Shown piece by piece: positions 25,975 through 34,099 of a stretch of 64,000 nt of DNA. The notes below the pieces were generated by a model that saw only the letters and a program-made list of their open reading frames with translations, had not been told where the DNA came from and searched no databases. Source of the stretch: Nocardioides sp. Iso805N (GTDB taxonomy: Bacteria > Actinomycetota > Actinomycetes > Propionibacteriales > Nocardioidaceae). The stretch is from positions 372,001 to 436,000 of the forward strand of contig NZ_KB822578.1 of the NCBI RefSeq assembly GCF_000364605.1. Reading direction: 5' to 3'. Numbering within the stretch: the stretch's first letter is position 1; each line of letters begins with the position of its first letter. Both the position numbers and the translations under genes were made by a program.

Positions 25975-26280
25975 TCAGTCGCTGGAGGGCAGCGGCTTGG
26001 CCGCCTTGATGACGAGCGGGCTGCCGTCCAGCGCCAGCGAGCCGGCGCCGCCCTTGGTCGCCAGCACCTCGACCGTGTCGGCGCCGTCGACGTACCGCTT
26101 GCCGATGGCCGTGCCCTCCGAGGCGTCAGGGGAGAGGCTGAGGGCAGCGTCGGGGGTCTCGCCGTGGGCGATCATCGGGGCTCCGCCGCAACTGAGCGCT
26201 CCGGCTGTCGCTCCTGCCCGGATCACGATCACCTCCGTGTCACACACCTGGCTTCGCAGTCGTGCACCGTTCGTCAGCAT
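25975..26280 (-). CDS. Small conserved-looking protein of unknown function (101 aa)
   Basis: I do not recognise a named family. The 101-residue product has no signal peptide or membrane segment. It starts RLRSQVCDTEVIVIRAG (Cys13), followed by LSCGGAPMIAHG (Cys31) and a beta-rich stretch with GSLALDGSPLVIK. Two cysteines plus a CGGxPM motif could bind metal or form a disulfide. ATG 26280 follows GGAGGAA, and the frame is a real gene by its strong ribosome-binding site and operon position. It heads the operon with enoyl-CoA hydratase, thioesterase and binding protein, under a TGAC-box. An accessory role in acyl-CoA handling is only inferred from this. Confidence 0.65.
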   Translation of the reverse strand: MLTNGARLRSQVCDTEVIVIRAGATAGALSCGGAPMIAHGETPDAALSLSPDASEGTAIGKRYVDGADTVEVLATKGGAGSLALDGSPLVIKAAKPLPSSD

Positions 26281-26351
26281 CGCTGTTCCTCCTCTGGTCG
26301 TGACAAGCAGCGGTCCATCCGCAACCGACGACCTCGAAGGTAGTGCGTGTC

Positions 26352-26365
26352 TGACAGATTTGTCC
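26352..26365. promoter_or_regulatory. TGAC-box operator, site 6 (minus-strand hydratase operon)
   Basis: TGACA-GATT-TGTCC, nine of ten arm positions matching, 72 bp before the small-protein start on the minus strand in a divergent promoter region. Confidence 0.58.
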
Positions 26366-26418
26366 ATGAATCTCTCCCGCTAAACCTGCGCATATTGCCT
26401 ACCTTGGATCTTGATATC

Positions 26419-26433
26419 TGACAGTCGCGGTCA
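26419..26433. promoter_or_regulatory. TGAC-box operator, site 7 (CitE operon)
   Basis: TGACA-GTCGC-GGTCA with the extended half ATCTGACAG at 26417-26425. It ends 14 bp before GTG 26448 and overlaps a TATATG -10, so a bound repressor would cover the promoter of a probably leaderless mRNA. Confidence 0.52.
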
Positions 26434-26447
26434 TATATGCTGCACAG

Positions 26448-27380
26448 GTGTCCAGCCCGTCGATCCTCAGCTACCTCTATGTTCCCGGCAGCGCCCCGGA
26501 GCGCTTCGCCAAGGCGGAGGCCGCGGGTGCCGGGGCCGTGATCCTGGACCTCGAGGACGCGGTGGGCGACGCAGACAAGGTCGCGGCGCGGGCACACGTG
26601 GCAGCCCACCTGCGCAGCCGGGCGGACCAGGCCGGTCCGACACCCCAGGCCTGGGTGCGGATCAACTCCGGCGACCGTGGACGCGCCGACCTCGAAGCGC
26701 TTGTCGGTCCGGACCTCGCCGGTGTGGTGCTGCCCAAGGCCGACAGTGCCGACGAGCTCGGCGAGCTCGATGCCCGGCTGACCCGCCTCGAGGCCGACCT
26801 CGGTCTGCCGCGAGGCCGGATCGCCGTCTCGCCGCTGATCGAGTCCGGACGGGGTCTGGTCGAGGTCGCCGCGATCGCCGCCGCCCCGCGCGTCACCTTC
26901 CTTCAGCTCGGCGAGGTCGACCTCGCGGCCGACCTGGGTCTCGAGCCGAGCCTCGACGAGCGCGAGCTGCTCTACGCCCGCAGCCGCGTGGTCGTGGCGA
27001 GCAGCGCCGCCGGGATCGCGCGTCCGGTGGCTCCCGTCTCCACCGAGTTCCGAGACCTGGGTTGGTTCACGGCCTCGACCCAGGCGCTGCGACGTCTCGG
27101 CTTCTTCGGTCGGGCCTGCATCCATCCGGCTCAGCTCGCAGCCGTGGCAGAGGTCTTCGCCCCGACGGCGAAGGAGCTCGGTGCGGCCCGCGACGTCCTG
27201 CACCGGCTGGATGCCGCCGGCGGAGGCGCTGCGGTCGATGCCGCCGGCCGGATGATCGACGAGGCCGTTGCCCGTCAGGCGCGGCGCATCCTCGCCGTAG
27301 GCACCGTCGCGGCTCCGACCGCGCACGAGGCTGTTCCCACTTCCACGAAAGGCGAGCACCATGGCACTGGCCATCTCTGA
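26448..27380 (+). CDS. HpcH/HpaI (CitE-like) CoA-ester lyase
   Basis: TIM-barrel lyase of 310 residues resembling the CitE/malyl-CoA lyase group, which cleave or form 3-hydroxy(carboxy)acyl-CoAs. It has YVPGSAPERFAKAEAAGA at the start, the metal-site block VILDLEDAVGDADK, SPLIESGRGLVEVAAI and the C-terminal RACIHPAQLAAV. GTG 26448 has no ribosome-binding site and lies just downstream of a -10-like TATATG, so it is probably leaderless. Its 3' end overlaps the fused acyl-CoA dehydrogenase gene by 20 bp. A retro-Claisen cleavage of a beta-hydroxy acyl-CoA would suit the neighbours. Confidence 0.85.
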   Translation: MSSPSILSYLYVPGSAPERFAKAEAAGAGAVILDLEDAVGDADKVAARAHVAAHLRSRADQAGPTPQAWVRINSGDRGRADLEALVGPDLAGVVLPKADSADELGELDARLTRLEADLGLPRGRIAVSPLIESGRGLVEVAAIAAAPRVTFLQLGEVDLAADLGLEPSLDERELLYARSRVVVASSAAGIARPVAPVSTEFRDLGWFTASTQALRRLGFFGRACIHPAQLAAVAEVFAPTAKELGAARDVLHRLDAAGGGAAVDAAGRMIDEAVARQARRILAVGTVAAPTAHEAVPTSTKGEHHGTGHL

Positions 27381-29520
27381 GGACCACGAGGCACTCGCGG
27401 AGGTCGCGACGGCGCACCTCGAGCGGGTCCGGGCCCGGGCAGCAGCGCGGGCGACACTCGACGCCGATCCCTCGGCGACAAGCCTGCCCGACTTCTGGTC
27501 GGCGACGGCCGCTCTCGGCTGGCTGGGACTGCACCTGCCGGAGAAGCACGGGGGCTCGGACTACTCCCTGTTCGAGGTCGCCGTCGTTCTCGAAGCGCTC
27601 GGCCACGACGTCACCCCCGGCCCGTTCCTGCCGACCGTGCTGTGCTCGGCGGTGGTGGCCGCCTGTGCGGACGAGGCCGTCGCCGGCGAGCTCCTTCCCG
27701 GCCTGGCCGACGGTACGACGGTCGGGGCGCTCGGTCTCGGCGAAGGGCTCGTGCTCGACGACAGCGGGCGGATCAGCGGGACCTCGACCGCCGTCCTCGG
27801 AGCGCCCGATGCTGACATCCTCGCGCTGGTCGTGGGCGAGGACGTCGTGCTCCTCGACGCCGACGCGGCCGGAGTCGCCGTTCGTGCCCAGCGGGGGATC
27901 GACACCACCCGGTCGATCGGGGCGGTCGGCCTGGACGCCGTGCAGGTGGTCCCGGGTCGACTCCTGAAGGGGGCTGCTCGGCGCGCTGTCACGATTCTGC
28001 GCGTCCTCGCTTCGGCCGAGGCGGCCGGGAGCATGCGGGCGTGCCTGGACATGGCGGTGGACTACGCGCAGCTGCGCGAGCAGTTCGGCCGCACGATCGG
28101 CTCGTTCCAGGCGGTGAAGCATCACTGTGCCAACATGCTGGTCGACCTGGAGCTCTCGGTCGCCTCCGCGTGGGACGCCGCCCGGTCGGCCGATCTGGAC
28201 GACGCGTGGTTCGCGGCCTCGGTCGCGGCGGTCCACGCCGTACGCGCGCAGACCCAGCTCGCCCGGCTCAACGTGCAGCTCCACGGCGGCATCGGGTTCA
28301 CCTGGGAGCACGACGCGCACCTCTACCTGCGTCGAGCGGCGACCGTCGCTGCGCTGCTGACCGATGGCCGCGACCCGTCCCTCGACGTCCTCGCCGCCTA
28401 CCGCGACGGTACGGCGCGAGGTGTTTCGTTCGAGCTCCCGGCAGAGGCCGAGGTGTTCCGGGCCGACGTGCGGGAGGTCGCCAGCACGCTGGCCGCTCTT
28501 CCCGAGGGCGAGCGCCGCGGCCACCTCCTCGACAGCGGCTACCTGGTCCCGCACTGGAGCCGTCCGTGGGGACGAGCCGCCTCCGTCGTGGAGCAGCTCG
28601 TCATCGAGGAGGAGCTGGCCGGGGTCGACGTGCCCGATCTCGGCATCTCCGGCTGGATCGCCCTGACCATCTCCCAGGAGGGGACCGCCGACCAGCAGGA
28701 ACGCTGGATCGATCCGGTGCTGCGTGGCAGCTCGCTGTGGTGTCAGCTCTTCAGCGAGCCCGGCGCCGGTTCGGACGCGGCCGCCGTACGCACGTCGGCC
28801 AAGCGGGTCGAGGGTGGCTGGCGCGTGACCGGGCAGAAGATCTGGACCAGCTTGGCGATGAGCTGCCAGTGGGGCCTGGCCACGGTCCGCACGGATCCGT
28901 CGGCGCCCAAGCACGCCGGGGTGACCATGATGGCGATCGACCTCAGCTCGCCCGGCGTGGAGATCCGCCCGCTGCGTGAGCTCACCGGCGAAGCGCTGTT
29001 CAACGAGGTGTTCCTCGACGACGTCTTCGTCCCCGACGCTGATGTCGTCGGCGGGGTCGGCGAGGGTTGGAAGGTCGCCCGGGCGACGCTCGGCAACGAG
29101 CGTTTCTCGATCGGCGGTGGCAGTGGCTCGATCGCCTACGGCCCACGCCAGCTGGTCGAGCTGATCGACCGCCGACCCTCTGCCGCGGCGCACCTTCTGC
29201 ACGAGGCAGGGTCGGTGCTCGCCGAGGCGCACACCCTGCGGCTGCTCAACCTGCGGCAGGCGACTCGTGCCATGGCCGGTGGCCGGGCGGGTCCCGAGGC
29301 CAACATCACCAAGCTGGTGAAGGCCGAGCACTCGCAGCGCATCACCAGCCTCGGGATGAGCATCGCCGGCACCGCCGCGGTGATCGGCGAGGATGCCGAG
29401 CTCGAGGAGCAGTACCTGTTCGCGCGTTGCCTCACGATCGCCGGCGGTACCTCGGAGATCATGCGCAACACCATCGCCGAGCGCCTGCTCGGTCTGCCCC
29501 GTGACCCGCTGACGAGGTGA
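27361..29520 (+). CDS. Two-domain acyl-CoA dehydrogenase, FadE34-like
   Basis: A 719-residue protein with two acyl-CoA dehydrogenase units in tandem, about 1-365 and 380-719. The N-terminal half ends with LHGGIGFTWEHDAHLYLRRA. The C-terminal half has the FAD loop FSEPGAGSDAAAV and QKIWTSLA. Its last motif reads IAGGTSEIMRN, lacking the usual YEGT-type glutamate, as in the heteromeric steroid-side-chain FadE enzymes. The architecture is that of mycobacterial FadE34 (ChsE3), a fused form of those enzymes. ATG 27361 follows AAAGGCGAG. Bulky acyl-CoA substrates (sterol-like or isoprenoid) are the family precedent. The CoA transferase gene starts within its stop. Confidence 0.88.
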   Translation: MALAISEDHEALAEVATAHLERVRARAAARATLDADPSATSLPDFWSATAALGWLGLHLPEKHGGSDYSLFEVAVVLEALGHDVTPGPFLPTVLCSAVVAACADEAVAGELLPGLADGTTVGALGLGEGLVLDDSGRISGTSTAVLGAPDADILALVVGEDVVLLDADAAGVAVRAQRGIDTTRSIGAVGLDAVQVVPGRLLKGAARRAVTILRVLASAEAAGSMRACLDMAVDYAQLREQFGRTIGSFQAVKHHCANMLVDLELSVASAWDAARSADLDDAWFAASVAAVHAVRAQTQLARLNVQLHGGIGFTWEHDAHLYLRRAATVAALLTDGRDPSLDVLAAYRDGTARGVSFELPAEAEVFRADVREVASTLAALPEGERRGHLLDSGYLVPHWSRPWGRAASVVEQLVIEEELAGVDVPDLGISGWIALTISQEGTADQQERWIDPVLRGSSLWCQLFSEPGAGSDAAAVRTSAKRVEGGWRVTGQKIWTSLAMSCQWGLATVRTDPSAPKHAGVTMMAIDLSSPGVEIRPLRELTGEALFNEVFLDDVFVPDADVVGGVGEGWKVARATLGNERFSIGGGSGSIAYGPRQLVELIDRRPSAAAHLLHEAGSVLAEAHTLRLLNLRQATRAMAGGRAGPEANITKLVKAEHSQRITSLGMSIAGTAAVIGEDAELEEQYLFARCLTIAGGTSEIMRNTIAERLLGLPRDPLTR

Positions 29521-30704
29521 TGACGTTGACCGAGCTTCCCCTGGACGGCATCACCGTCGTGAGCCTCGAGCAGGCCGTTGCGGCGCCGTACGCCACCCGT
29601 CAGCTCGCCGATCTCGGGGCGCGGGTGATCAAGGTCGAGCGCCCCGACGCCGGCGACTTCGCCCGCGGCTACGACGAGACGGTGCATGGCCAGTCGAGCT
29701 ACTTCGTCTGGCTCAACCGCTCCAAGGAGTCCCTGACGCTCGACCTCAAGGACGCCGAGGGGCGCGCCGTCCTCCAAGAGCTGCTCGACGGGGCCGACGT
29801 CTTCGTCCAGAACCTCGGTCCTGGTGCGACCGCACGGATGGGACTGAGCGCCGATGACCTCGCGACCTCGCACCCGCGCCTGGTGGTCTGTGACATCAGC
29901 GGGTACGGCGCCGACGGTCCGTGGCAGGCGCGGAAGGCCTATGACCTGCTCGTGCAGGCCGAGGCCGGCCTGCTCTCGGTGACCGGCTCCGGCGACATCG
30001 TCACCAAGGCCGGCATCTCGGTTGCCGACATCGCCGCCGGGTCGTTCGCCTACTCGGGGATCCTCGCCGCGCTGTTCACTCGGGCGACCACGGGGCGGGC
30101 GCGCGCCGTGCGGGTCTCGCTCTTCGAAGCGCTGGCCGAGTGGATGGGATCGCCCGCCTACTACGCGCGCTACGGCGGCAGCAGCCCGCTCCGTACCGGG
30201 GCACGACACGCGACGATCGCGCCGTACGGACCGTTCGTGGCCGGTGATGGTGAGACGGTGCTGCTCGCGGTGCAGAACCAGCGCGAGTGGGTCCGGCTCT
30301 GCGAGGAGGTCCTCGAGCTGCCAGGCCTGGCGATCGATCCGCGGTTCACCAAGAACTCCGACCGGGTGGCGAACCGCGGCGATCTCGAGTCGATCATCGC
30401 CGCCGGCGTGGGCGCCTACACCTCCGGTGAGCTGGAGGCTCGGCTGGAGCAAGCGGGTGTCGCCAACGCCCGGATGAACACGATGGCCCAGCTGTGGGAC
30501 CACCCCGTGCTCGCCGAGCGCAAGCGCTGGCGCGAGGTGGCCACCCCGGGCGGTCCGGTCGAGGCGCTGGTGCCACCTGCCACCCTCGACGGCGTCGAGC
30601 CGCGGATGGATGCCGTCCCCGCGCTCGGCGAGCACACCCGGGCGATCCTGACCGAGCTGGGGCGCACGCCGGAGGAGATCGAGCGGCTGGTGTCGCGGCG
30701 TTGA
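29520..30704 (+). CDS. CaiB/BaiF-type CoA transferase
   Basis: Class III CoA transferase of 394 residues. The N-terminal LDGITVVSLEQAVAAPYATRQLADLGA and ARVIKVERPDAGDFAR are family marks. The catalytic Asp is in the KAYDLLVQAEAGLLSVTG block near residue 150. The sequence reads as a transferase rather than a racemase, unlike the paralogue at 39.0 kb. ATG 29520 shares one base with the previous stop and has GAGG upstream. It would load CoA on the incoming acid from another acyl-CoA without ATP. Last gene of the CitE / fused acyl-CoA dehydrogenase operon. Confidence 0.88.
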   Translation: MTLTELPLDGITVVSLEQAVAAPYATRQLADLGARVIKVERPDAGDFARGYDETVHGQSSYFVWLNRSKESLTLDLKDAEGRAVLQELLDGADVFVQNLGPGATARMGLSADDLATSHPRLVVCDISGYGADGPWQARKAYDLLVQAEAGLLSVTGSGDIVTKAGISVADIAAGSFAYSGILAALFTRATTGRARAVRVSLFEALAEWMGSPAYYARYGGSSPLRTGARHATIAPYGPFVAGDGETVLLAVQNQREWVRLCEEVLELPGLAIDPRFTKNSDRVANRGDLESIIAAGVGAYTSGELEARLEQAGVANARMNTMAQLWDHPVLAERKRWREVATPGGPVEALVPPATLDGVEPRMDAVPALGEHTRAILTELGRTPEEIERLVSRR

Positions 30705-30807
30705 AGTCCTCGGTCGACGACGCGGCACGTGGTGCCGACGGCAGCCTCTCGTTGGACCACGAAGGTCTCGTGAGGGAGCAGGACCGGATCTCGCGATGAC
30801 GTGGCAA

Positions 30808-30837
30808 GGCCGGGTAGCCCGTGCGGGCGACCCGGCC
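30808..30837. terminator. Bidirectional terminator hairpin
   Basis: A 14-bp stem with one mismatch (outer arms GGCCGGGT and ACCCGGCC) and a very short loop, between the convergent CoA transferase (ends 30704) and SDR (ends 30870) genes. Confidence 0.7.
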
Positions 30838-30869
30838 CTGACCGTCGTGCGCAGAGTGCGGCGGTGGGC

Positions 30870-31640
30870 CTACTTGGGCTGGAAGCGCAGCGCGCCGTCG
30901 ATGCGGATGACCTCGCCGTTGAGGTAGTCATTCTCGGCGATGTGGGCCACCAGCGCGGCGTACTCCGAAGGGCTGCCCATCCGGTTGGGGAACGGCACGG
31001 CCGTGCCCCAGGCCTGCTCGGCCTCCTCGCGCTCCATCCGGAACGCCGGGGTGAAGAACGTGCCGGGAGCGATGGCCATGACTCGGATCCCGAGCTTGCT
31101 GAGGTCGCGGGCGGCCGGCACCGTGAGACCGACCACGCCGCCCTTGGCGGCGGAGTAGGCGGTCTGCCCGATCTGTCCCTCGAAGGCCGCGATGCTGGCG
31201 GTGTTGACGACGACGCCGCGGCTGCCGCCCTCGTCGGGCTCGTTCTTCGCCATCGCCGCGGCACCGAGGCGCAGCACGTTGAAGGTGCCCGTGAGGAAGA
31301 GGTTCACATACCACTGGAACTGCTCCAACGGCGCCGGTGAGCCGTCGCGGCCGACGACCCGGGAGGCCCCGGCGCCGCCACCGTGGGCGTTGACGACCAC
31401 GCGGAGCGGGGCCAGCTCGGCGGCGACCGCAAGCGCGTCCGTGACGCTCTTCTCGTCGAGTACGTCGGTCGGCACGTAGGTCGCCTGATCACCGAGCTCC
31501 TCGGCGAGCGCCTTGCCGCGCTCGTCGTTGAGGTCGGCGATCACGACCTTCGTGCCGAGCGAGGCGAGCTTGCGCACCGTGGCCTCGCCCAGGCCTCCGG
31601 CACCGCCGGTGACCAGTGCCGACGCGTGACTGATGTCCAT
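30870..31640 (-). CDS. HSD10-like 3-hydroxyacyl-CoA dehydrogenase (SDR)
   Basis: SDR of 256 residues close to type II 3-hydroxyacyl-CoA dehydrogenase (17-beta-HSD10). It has [15 protein letters not shown], the characteristic NEPDEGG segment before [24 protein letters not shown] (Tyr/Lys) and [15 protein letters not shown]. It would oxidise 3-hydroxyacyl-CoA to 3-oxoacyl-CoA before thiolysis. ATG 31640 is preferred to TTG 31646 because AGGAAG lies 8 nt upstream of it. A perfect TGAC-box lies 53 bp upstream. Confidence 0.88.
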   Translation of the reverse strand: MDISHASALVTGGAGGLGEATVRKLASLGTKVVIADLNDERGKALAEELGDQATYVPTDVLDEKSVTDALAVAAELAPLRVVVNAHGGGAGASRVVGRDGSPAPLEQFQWYVNLFLTGTFNVLRLGAAAMAKNEPDEGGSRGVVVNTASIAAFEGQIGQTAYSAAKGGVVGLTVPAARDLSKLGIRVMAIAPGTFFTPAFRMEREEAEQAWGTAVPFPNRMGSPSEYAALVAHIAENDYLNGEVIRIDGALRFQPK

Positions 31641-31692
31641 GTCCAACTTCCTCTCGCGAAGACGATGCCGTCCGGCGACGTCCTCCCTAAGA

Positions 31693-31706
31693 TGACATAC
31701 CTGTCA
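31693..31706 (-). promoter_or_regulatory. TGAC-box operator, site 8 (HSD10-like gene), perfect palindrome
   Basis: TGACA-TACC-TGTCA with perfect 5-bp arms, followed by GATAGG. It is the best match in the window, between the HSD10-like gene and the 3' end of the double TetR gene. Confidence 0.68.
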
Positions 31707-31779
31707 GATAGGACGCAAGGGGTTGTGGGAGGTGAAGACTTTTACGCGTAGTGAGCGGCGCAAAGACGCAGCGATGATG

Positions 31780-33108
31780 TCAGATGTTGTGGGCGAAGAA
31801 GCCTCGGCGAAGGCAGACGACCAGGAGTTCGACGATCTGCTCGTCGGTGGCCTCCGGGCTGAGCTCGCGCAATGCCTCGGGGAGGCGCGTAAGGACGGCG
31901 CGGAGGATCAGCGCGGCAGCCGTCGGGTCGAACGGGTAGGGCCGCGTGACCGTCGTCAGCGCCGCCTCCGCGGCTCGGTCGAGCCGTGTCTGCGCATAGA
32001 TACCGACGTCGGCCACGAGGGCGCTCTCGGTGTTCTGCTCCGCCCACACGTCGATCGAGCCGATGTAGGTGTCCATGAATGCCAGGAAGTCGTGGAGCCA
32101 GGCGCGCAGGTCGGTGTCGTCCTCGCTGGTGAGGTCGAGGTCCTGCAGACGGTCGGACAGCTCAACCGAGCGTGCGCAGGCCTCGCTGCTGACGGCAAGC
32201 AGCAGATCCTGCTTCTCACTGAAGTACTTGTAGAAGGTGCCGCGAGCGAAGCCGGCCTCAGCCACGATGTCGTCGACGCTCGTGCGGTAGTAGCCCTTGG
32301 TGGCGAACTGTGCCGCCCCGGCGTCGACCAGGCTGCGAATCGTGGCGGCGGCGCGCTTGCTGAGTCCGGCGCCGCGCTCCTCGACCGAGAGACCGGTCAT
32401 CCGCGGTGCCACCGGGTCGGCGATGCGGGCACTGCCGACGGTCCGCGAGGCCAGCGAGGCGAGGATCTCGTCGGACGTCTCGGGGAAGGCCAGCAACTGC
32501 AGGAAGATCGAGAGGTTGGAGACCAGCACCTCGAGGTTCGCGTCGTAGGTGCGGCCGGTGTGGTGGAAGAGGTTGAGCCGGTGGACCACGGCGCTGATGA
32601 CGGTGGCGGTGGTGACCGGGTCGAGGCCGTCGACCTCCGACTGCTCCAGTCGCGCGGCGAGACGCTTGTTGTACTCGGTGATGAACGCCATCACCTCGGG
32701 GCGGACCTCGGCGTCGACCGACGCCACGACCGCCCACTGCACGAACATCGTGCGGTACTTCTCGAAGACCCAGCTCCACTCGCCGAGCCACCAGTTGAGG
32801 TTGTCCAGGCCGCGCTCGGTCGGGCCGAGCTCGCCGATACGACGTGCCACCCGGATCAGGGCACCGCCGCACTCGTTCAGGAGCTCGACGAAGATCTCGT
32901 CCTTGCCGGGGAAGTACTGGTACAGCGTGGCGCGAGAGACGTCCGCGCCCTTGGCGATCGCATCGACGGAGGTGTTGAAGAATCCGTTCTCGGCGAAGAG
33001 CTGGAGCGACACGTCCACGATCTTCCGGCGCGTGTCAGCCCCCCGCCTACCGATCTCGGGGCTGGAAGGGCCATAGCTGGCCCGGCGGAGGATGGTGTTA
33101 TCTGACAC
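31780..33108 (-). CDS. Tandem double-TetR transcriptional regulator
   Basis: A 442-residue regulator carrying two complete TetR units. The first helix-turn-helix (about 26-72) includes VDAIAKGADVSRATLYQYF and the second (about 253-302) VDDIVAEAGFARGTFYKYF; each is followed by its own helical ligand domain. Ordinary TetR proteins (about 200 aa) dimerise; here the dimer would be covalent and asymmetric. ATG 33120 is possible, but GTG 33108 lies 7 nt behind a consensus TATGAT (minus strand, 33121-33116), indicating a leaderless mRNA. A TGAC-box overlaps the start. It is the best candidate for the regulator of the whole island; this is an inference from position and site symmetry. Confidence 0.85.
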   Translation of the reverse strand: MSDNTILRRASYGPSSPEIGRRGADTRRKIVDVSLQLFAENGFFNTSVDAIAKGADVSRATLYQYFPGKDEIFVELLNECGGALIRVARRIGELGPTERGLDNLNWWLGEWSWVFEKYRTMFVQWAVVASVDAEVRPEVMAFITEYNKRLAARLEQSEVDGLDPVTTATVISAVVHRLNLFHHTGRTYDANLEVLVSNLSIFLQLLAFPETSDEILASLASRTVGSARIADPVAPRMTGLSVEERGAGLSKRAAATIRSLVDAGAAQFATKGYYRTSVDDIVAEAGFARGTFYKYFSEKQDLLLAVSSEACARSVELSDRLQDLDLTSEDDTDLRAWLHDFLAFMDTYIGSIDVWAEQNTESALVADVGIYAQTRLDRAAEAALTTVTRPYPFDPTAAALILRAVLTRLPEALRELSPEATDEQIVELLVVCLRRGFFAHNI

Positions 33109-33116
33109 GGTGACCA
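33103..33116 (-). promoter_or_regulatory. TGAC-box operator, site 10 (double TetR autoregulation)
   Basis: On the minus strand TGGTC-ACCG-TGTCA followed by GATAAC; the right half is a full match, the left three of five. It covers the transcription start and GTG start codon just after the -10 TATGAT, suiting autorepression. Confidence 0.48.
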
Positions 33117-33186
33117 TCATAGGGTGCGGGTGCCGTCGCGCCGGGAGGTCGGCAGGTGACCCTCAGCACTGCGACCAGGGGCGCGG

Positions 33187-33639
33187 TCACGATCCGGCCT
33201 CGGGCCCGAGGAGGAAGTCGGCGGAGCCGCTGATCGCCACGCCGCCCGTCTGGCGTGTGCACGTCAGCTCAACCCTGACCCGGCGCGCGCCGCCATCGAG
33301 CTCCTCGACCTCGGTGACCGTGCCGGTGCACGTGAGCACGTCGTCGGGCCAGACCTGCTCCCGGAAGCGTACGGCGAAGCGCCGTACGTTCTCTGCGCCC
33401 AGCCAATCGGTGGCGTACGCCGCGAGCAGGGCCGCCTGGTGCATCCCTTGCGAGAAGACCGAGGGATTGCCGGCGGCCCGAGCCATCGTGTCGTCGTAGT
33501 GCATCGGGTTGAGGTCGCCCGAGGCCCCCGAGTACCGCACGAACATCTGCCGGGTCAGCGGTCCGAACGTCCTCGTCGGGCCGGCGGCACCGGCGACGAT
33601 GGTGGCCTTCGTGTCGAGGATCGTCGTCGGCTCAGTCAC
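33187..33639 (-). CDS. MaoC-like hydratase subunit (catalytic half)
   Basis: Single-hotdog protein of 150 residues with the R-specific hydratase motif SGASGDLNPMHYDD (Asp and His of the active site), followed by GNPSVFSQGMHQAALLA. GTG 33639 follows GAGGAGG and overlaps the previous gene by 8 bp. Together with that N-terminal-type partner it should form a heteromeric enoyl-CoA hydratase, as ChsH1/ChsH2 and HadAB do. Last gene of a three-gene minus-strand operon with the kinase-like protein. Confidence 0.85.
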   Translation of the reverse strand: MTEPTTILDTKATIVAGAAGPTRTFGPLTRQMFVRYSGASGDLNPMHYDDTMARAAGNPSVFSQGMHQAALLAAYATDWLGAENVRRFAVRFREQVWPDDVLTCTGTVTEVEELDGGARRVRVELTCTRQTGGVAISGSADFLLGPEAGS

Positions 33640-34099
33640 GGGGTGCCTCCTCGGGGGTGGGGTTCTTCGGGGCGGTCTGGATGAAGGTGCCGTGGGCCTC
33701 TGCCACGAGCTCGCCCGCGGGGGAGCGGAACTCCGTGACGACAACGGCGAAGTGCATGTCGCCGCCGCGCTTGCCCGGCTTGCTGAAGCGCTCGGCCATC
33801 CGCTCCTGAGCGATGAGCACATCCCCGACGCGGGGGAGTGGTCCGTGGAAGACATACTCCTGCTCACCGTGCAGGAGGCGCTTGCGGTCGAAGCCGACGT
33901 TCACCCGCGCGCCGGGTGGCGCCCACTGGGTCGCCGTGGTCAGGAACGTCGGCGGGATGATCGCCTCCGGTCCCTGGTAGGCCTCGCTCTCGGACTGCAT
34001 CGCGGCCGCGAACTCCCGGATCTTGCCGCGCTCGATCAGCACCTCGAACGGCGCGCCGACCGCGCCGAGGGGTGCGGGTTCGGGGGTGGCTGCTGTCAT
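33632..34099 (-). CDS. MaoC-like dehydratase N-terminal-type subunit (FAS1-like)
   Basis: Hotdog protein of 155 residues resembling the MaoC_dehydrat_N/FAS1-DH family. It has KIREFAAAMQSESEAY near the start, PPTFLTTATQWAPPG, and LHGEQEYVFHGPLPRVGD near residue 80. This type lacks the catalytic Asp/His motif and serves as the substrate-binding partner of a catalytic MaoC subunit, here encoded directly downstream. ATG 34099 sits in an ATGA overlap with the phosphotransferase gene, so all three genes are translationally coupled. Confidence 0.83.
   Translation of the reverse strand: MTAATPEPAPLGAVGAPFEVLIERGKIREFAAAMQSESEAYQGPEAIIPPTFLTTATQWAPPGARVNVGFDRKRLLHGEQEYVFHGPLPRVGDVLIAQERMAERFSKPGKRGGDMHFAVVVTEFRSPAGELVAEAHGTFIQTAPKNPTPEEAPRD

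Noticed and set aside
27067-29331. 754-codon minus-strand frame opposite the fused acyl-CoA dehydrogenase
   Set aside because: Low-complexity translation with no motifs; mirrors the third-position GC bias of the real gene.
31774-31790. TGTCAGAT half-site at the end of the double TetR gene
   Set aside because: No second arm at the right spacing and it lies within the stop region of a coding sequence; counted as chance.
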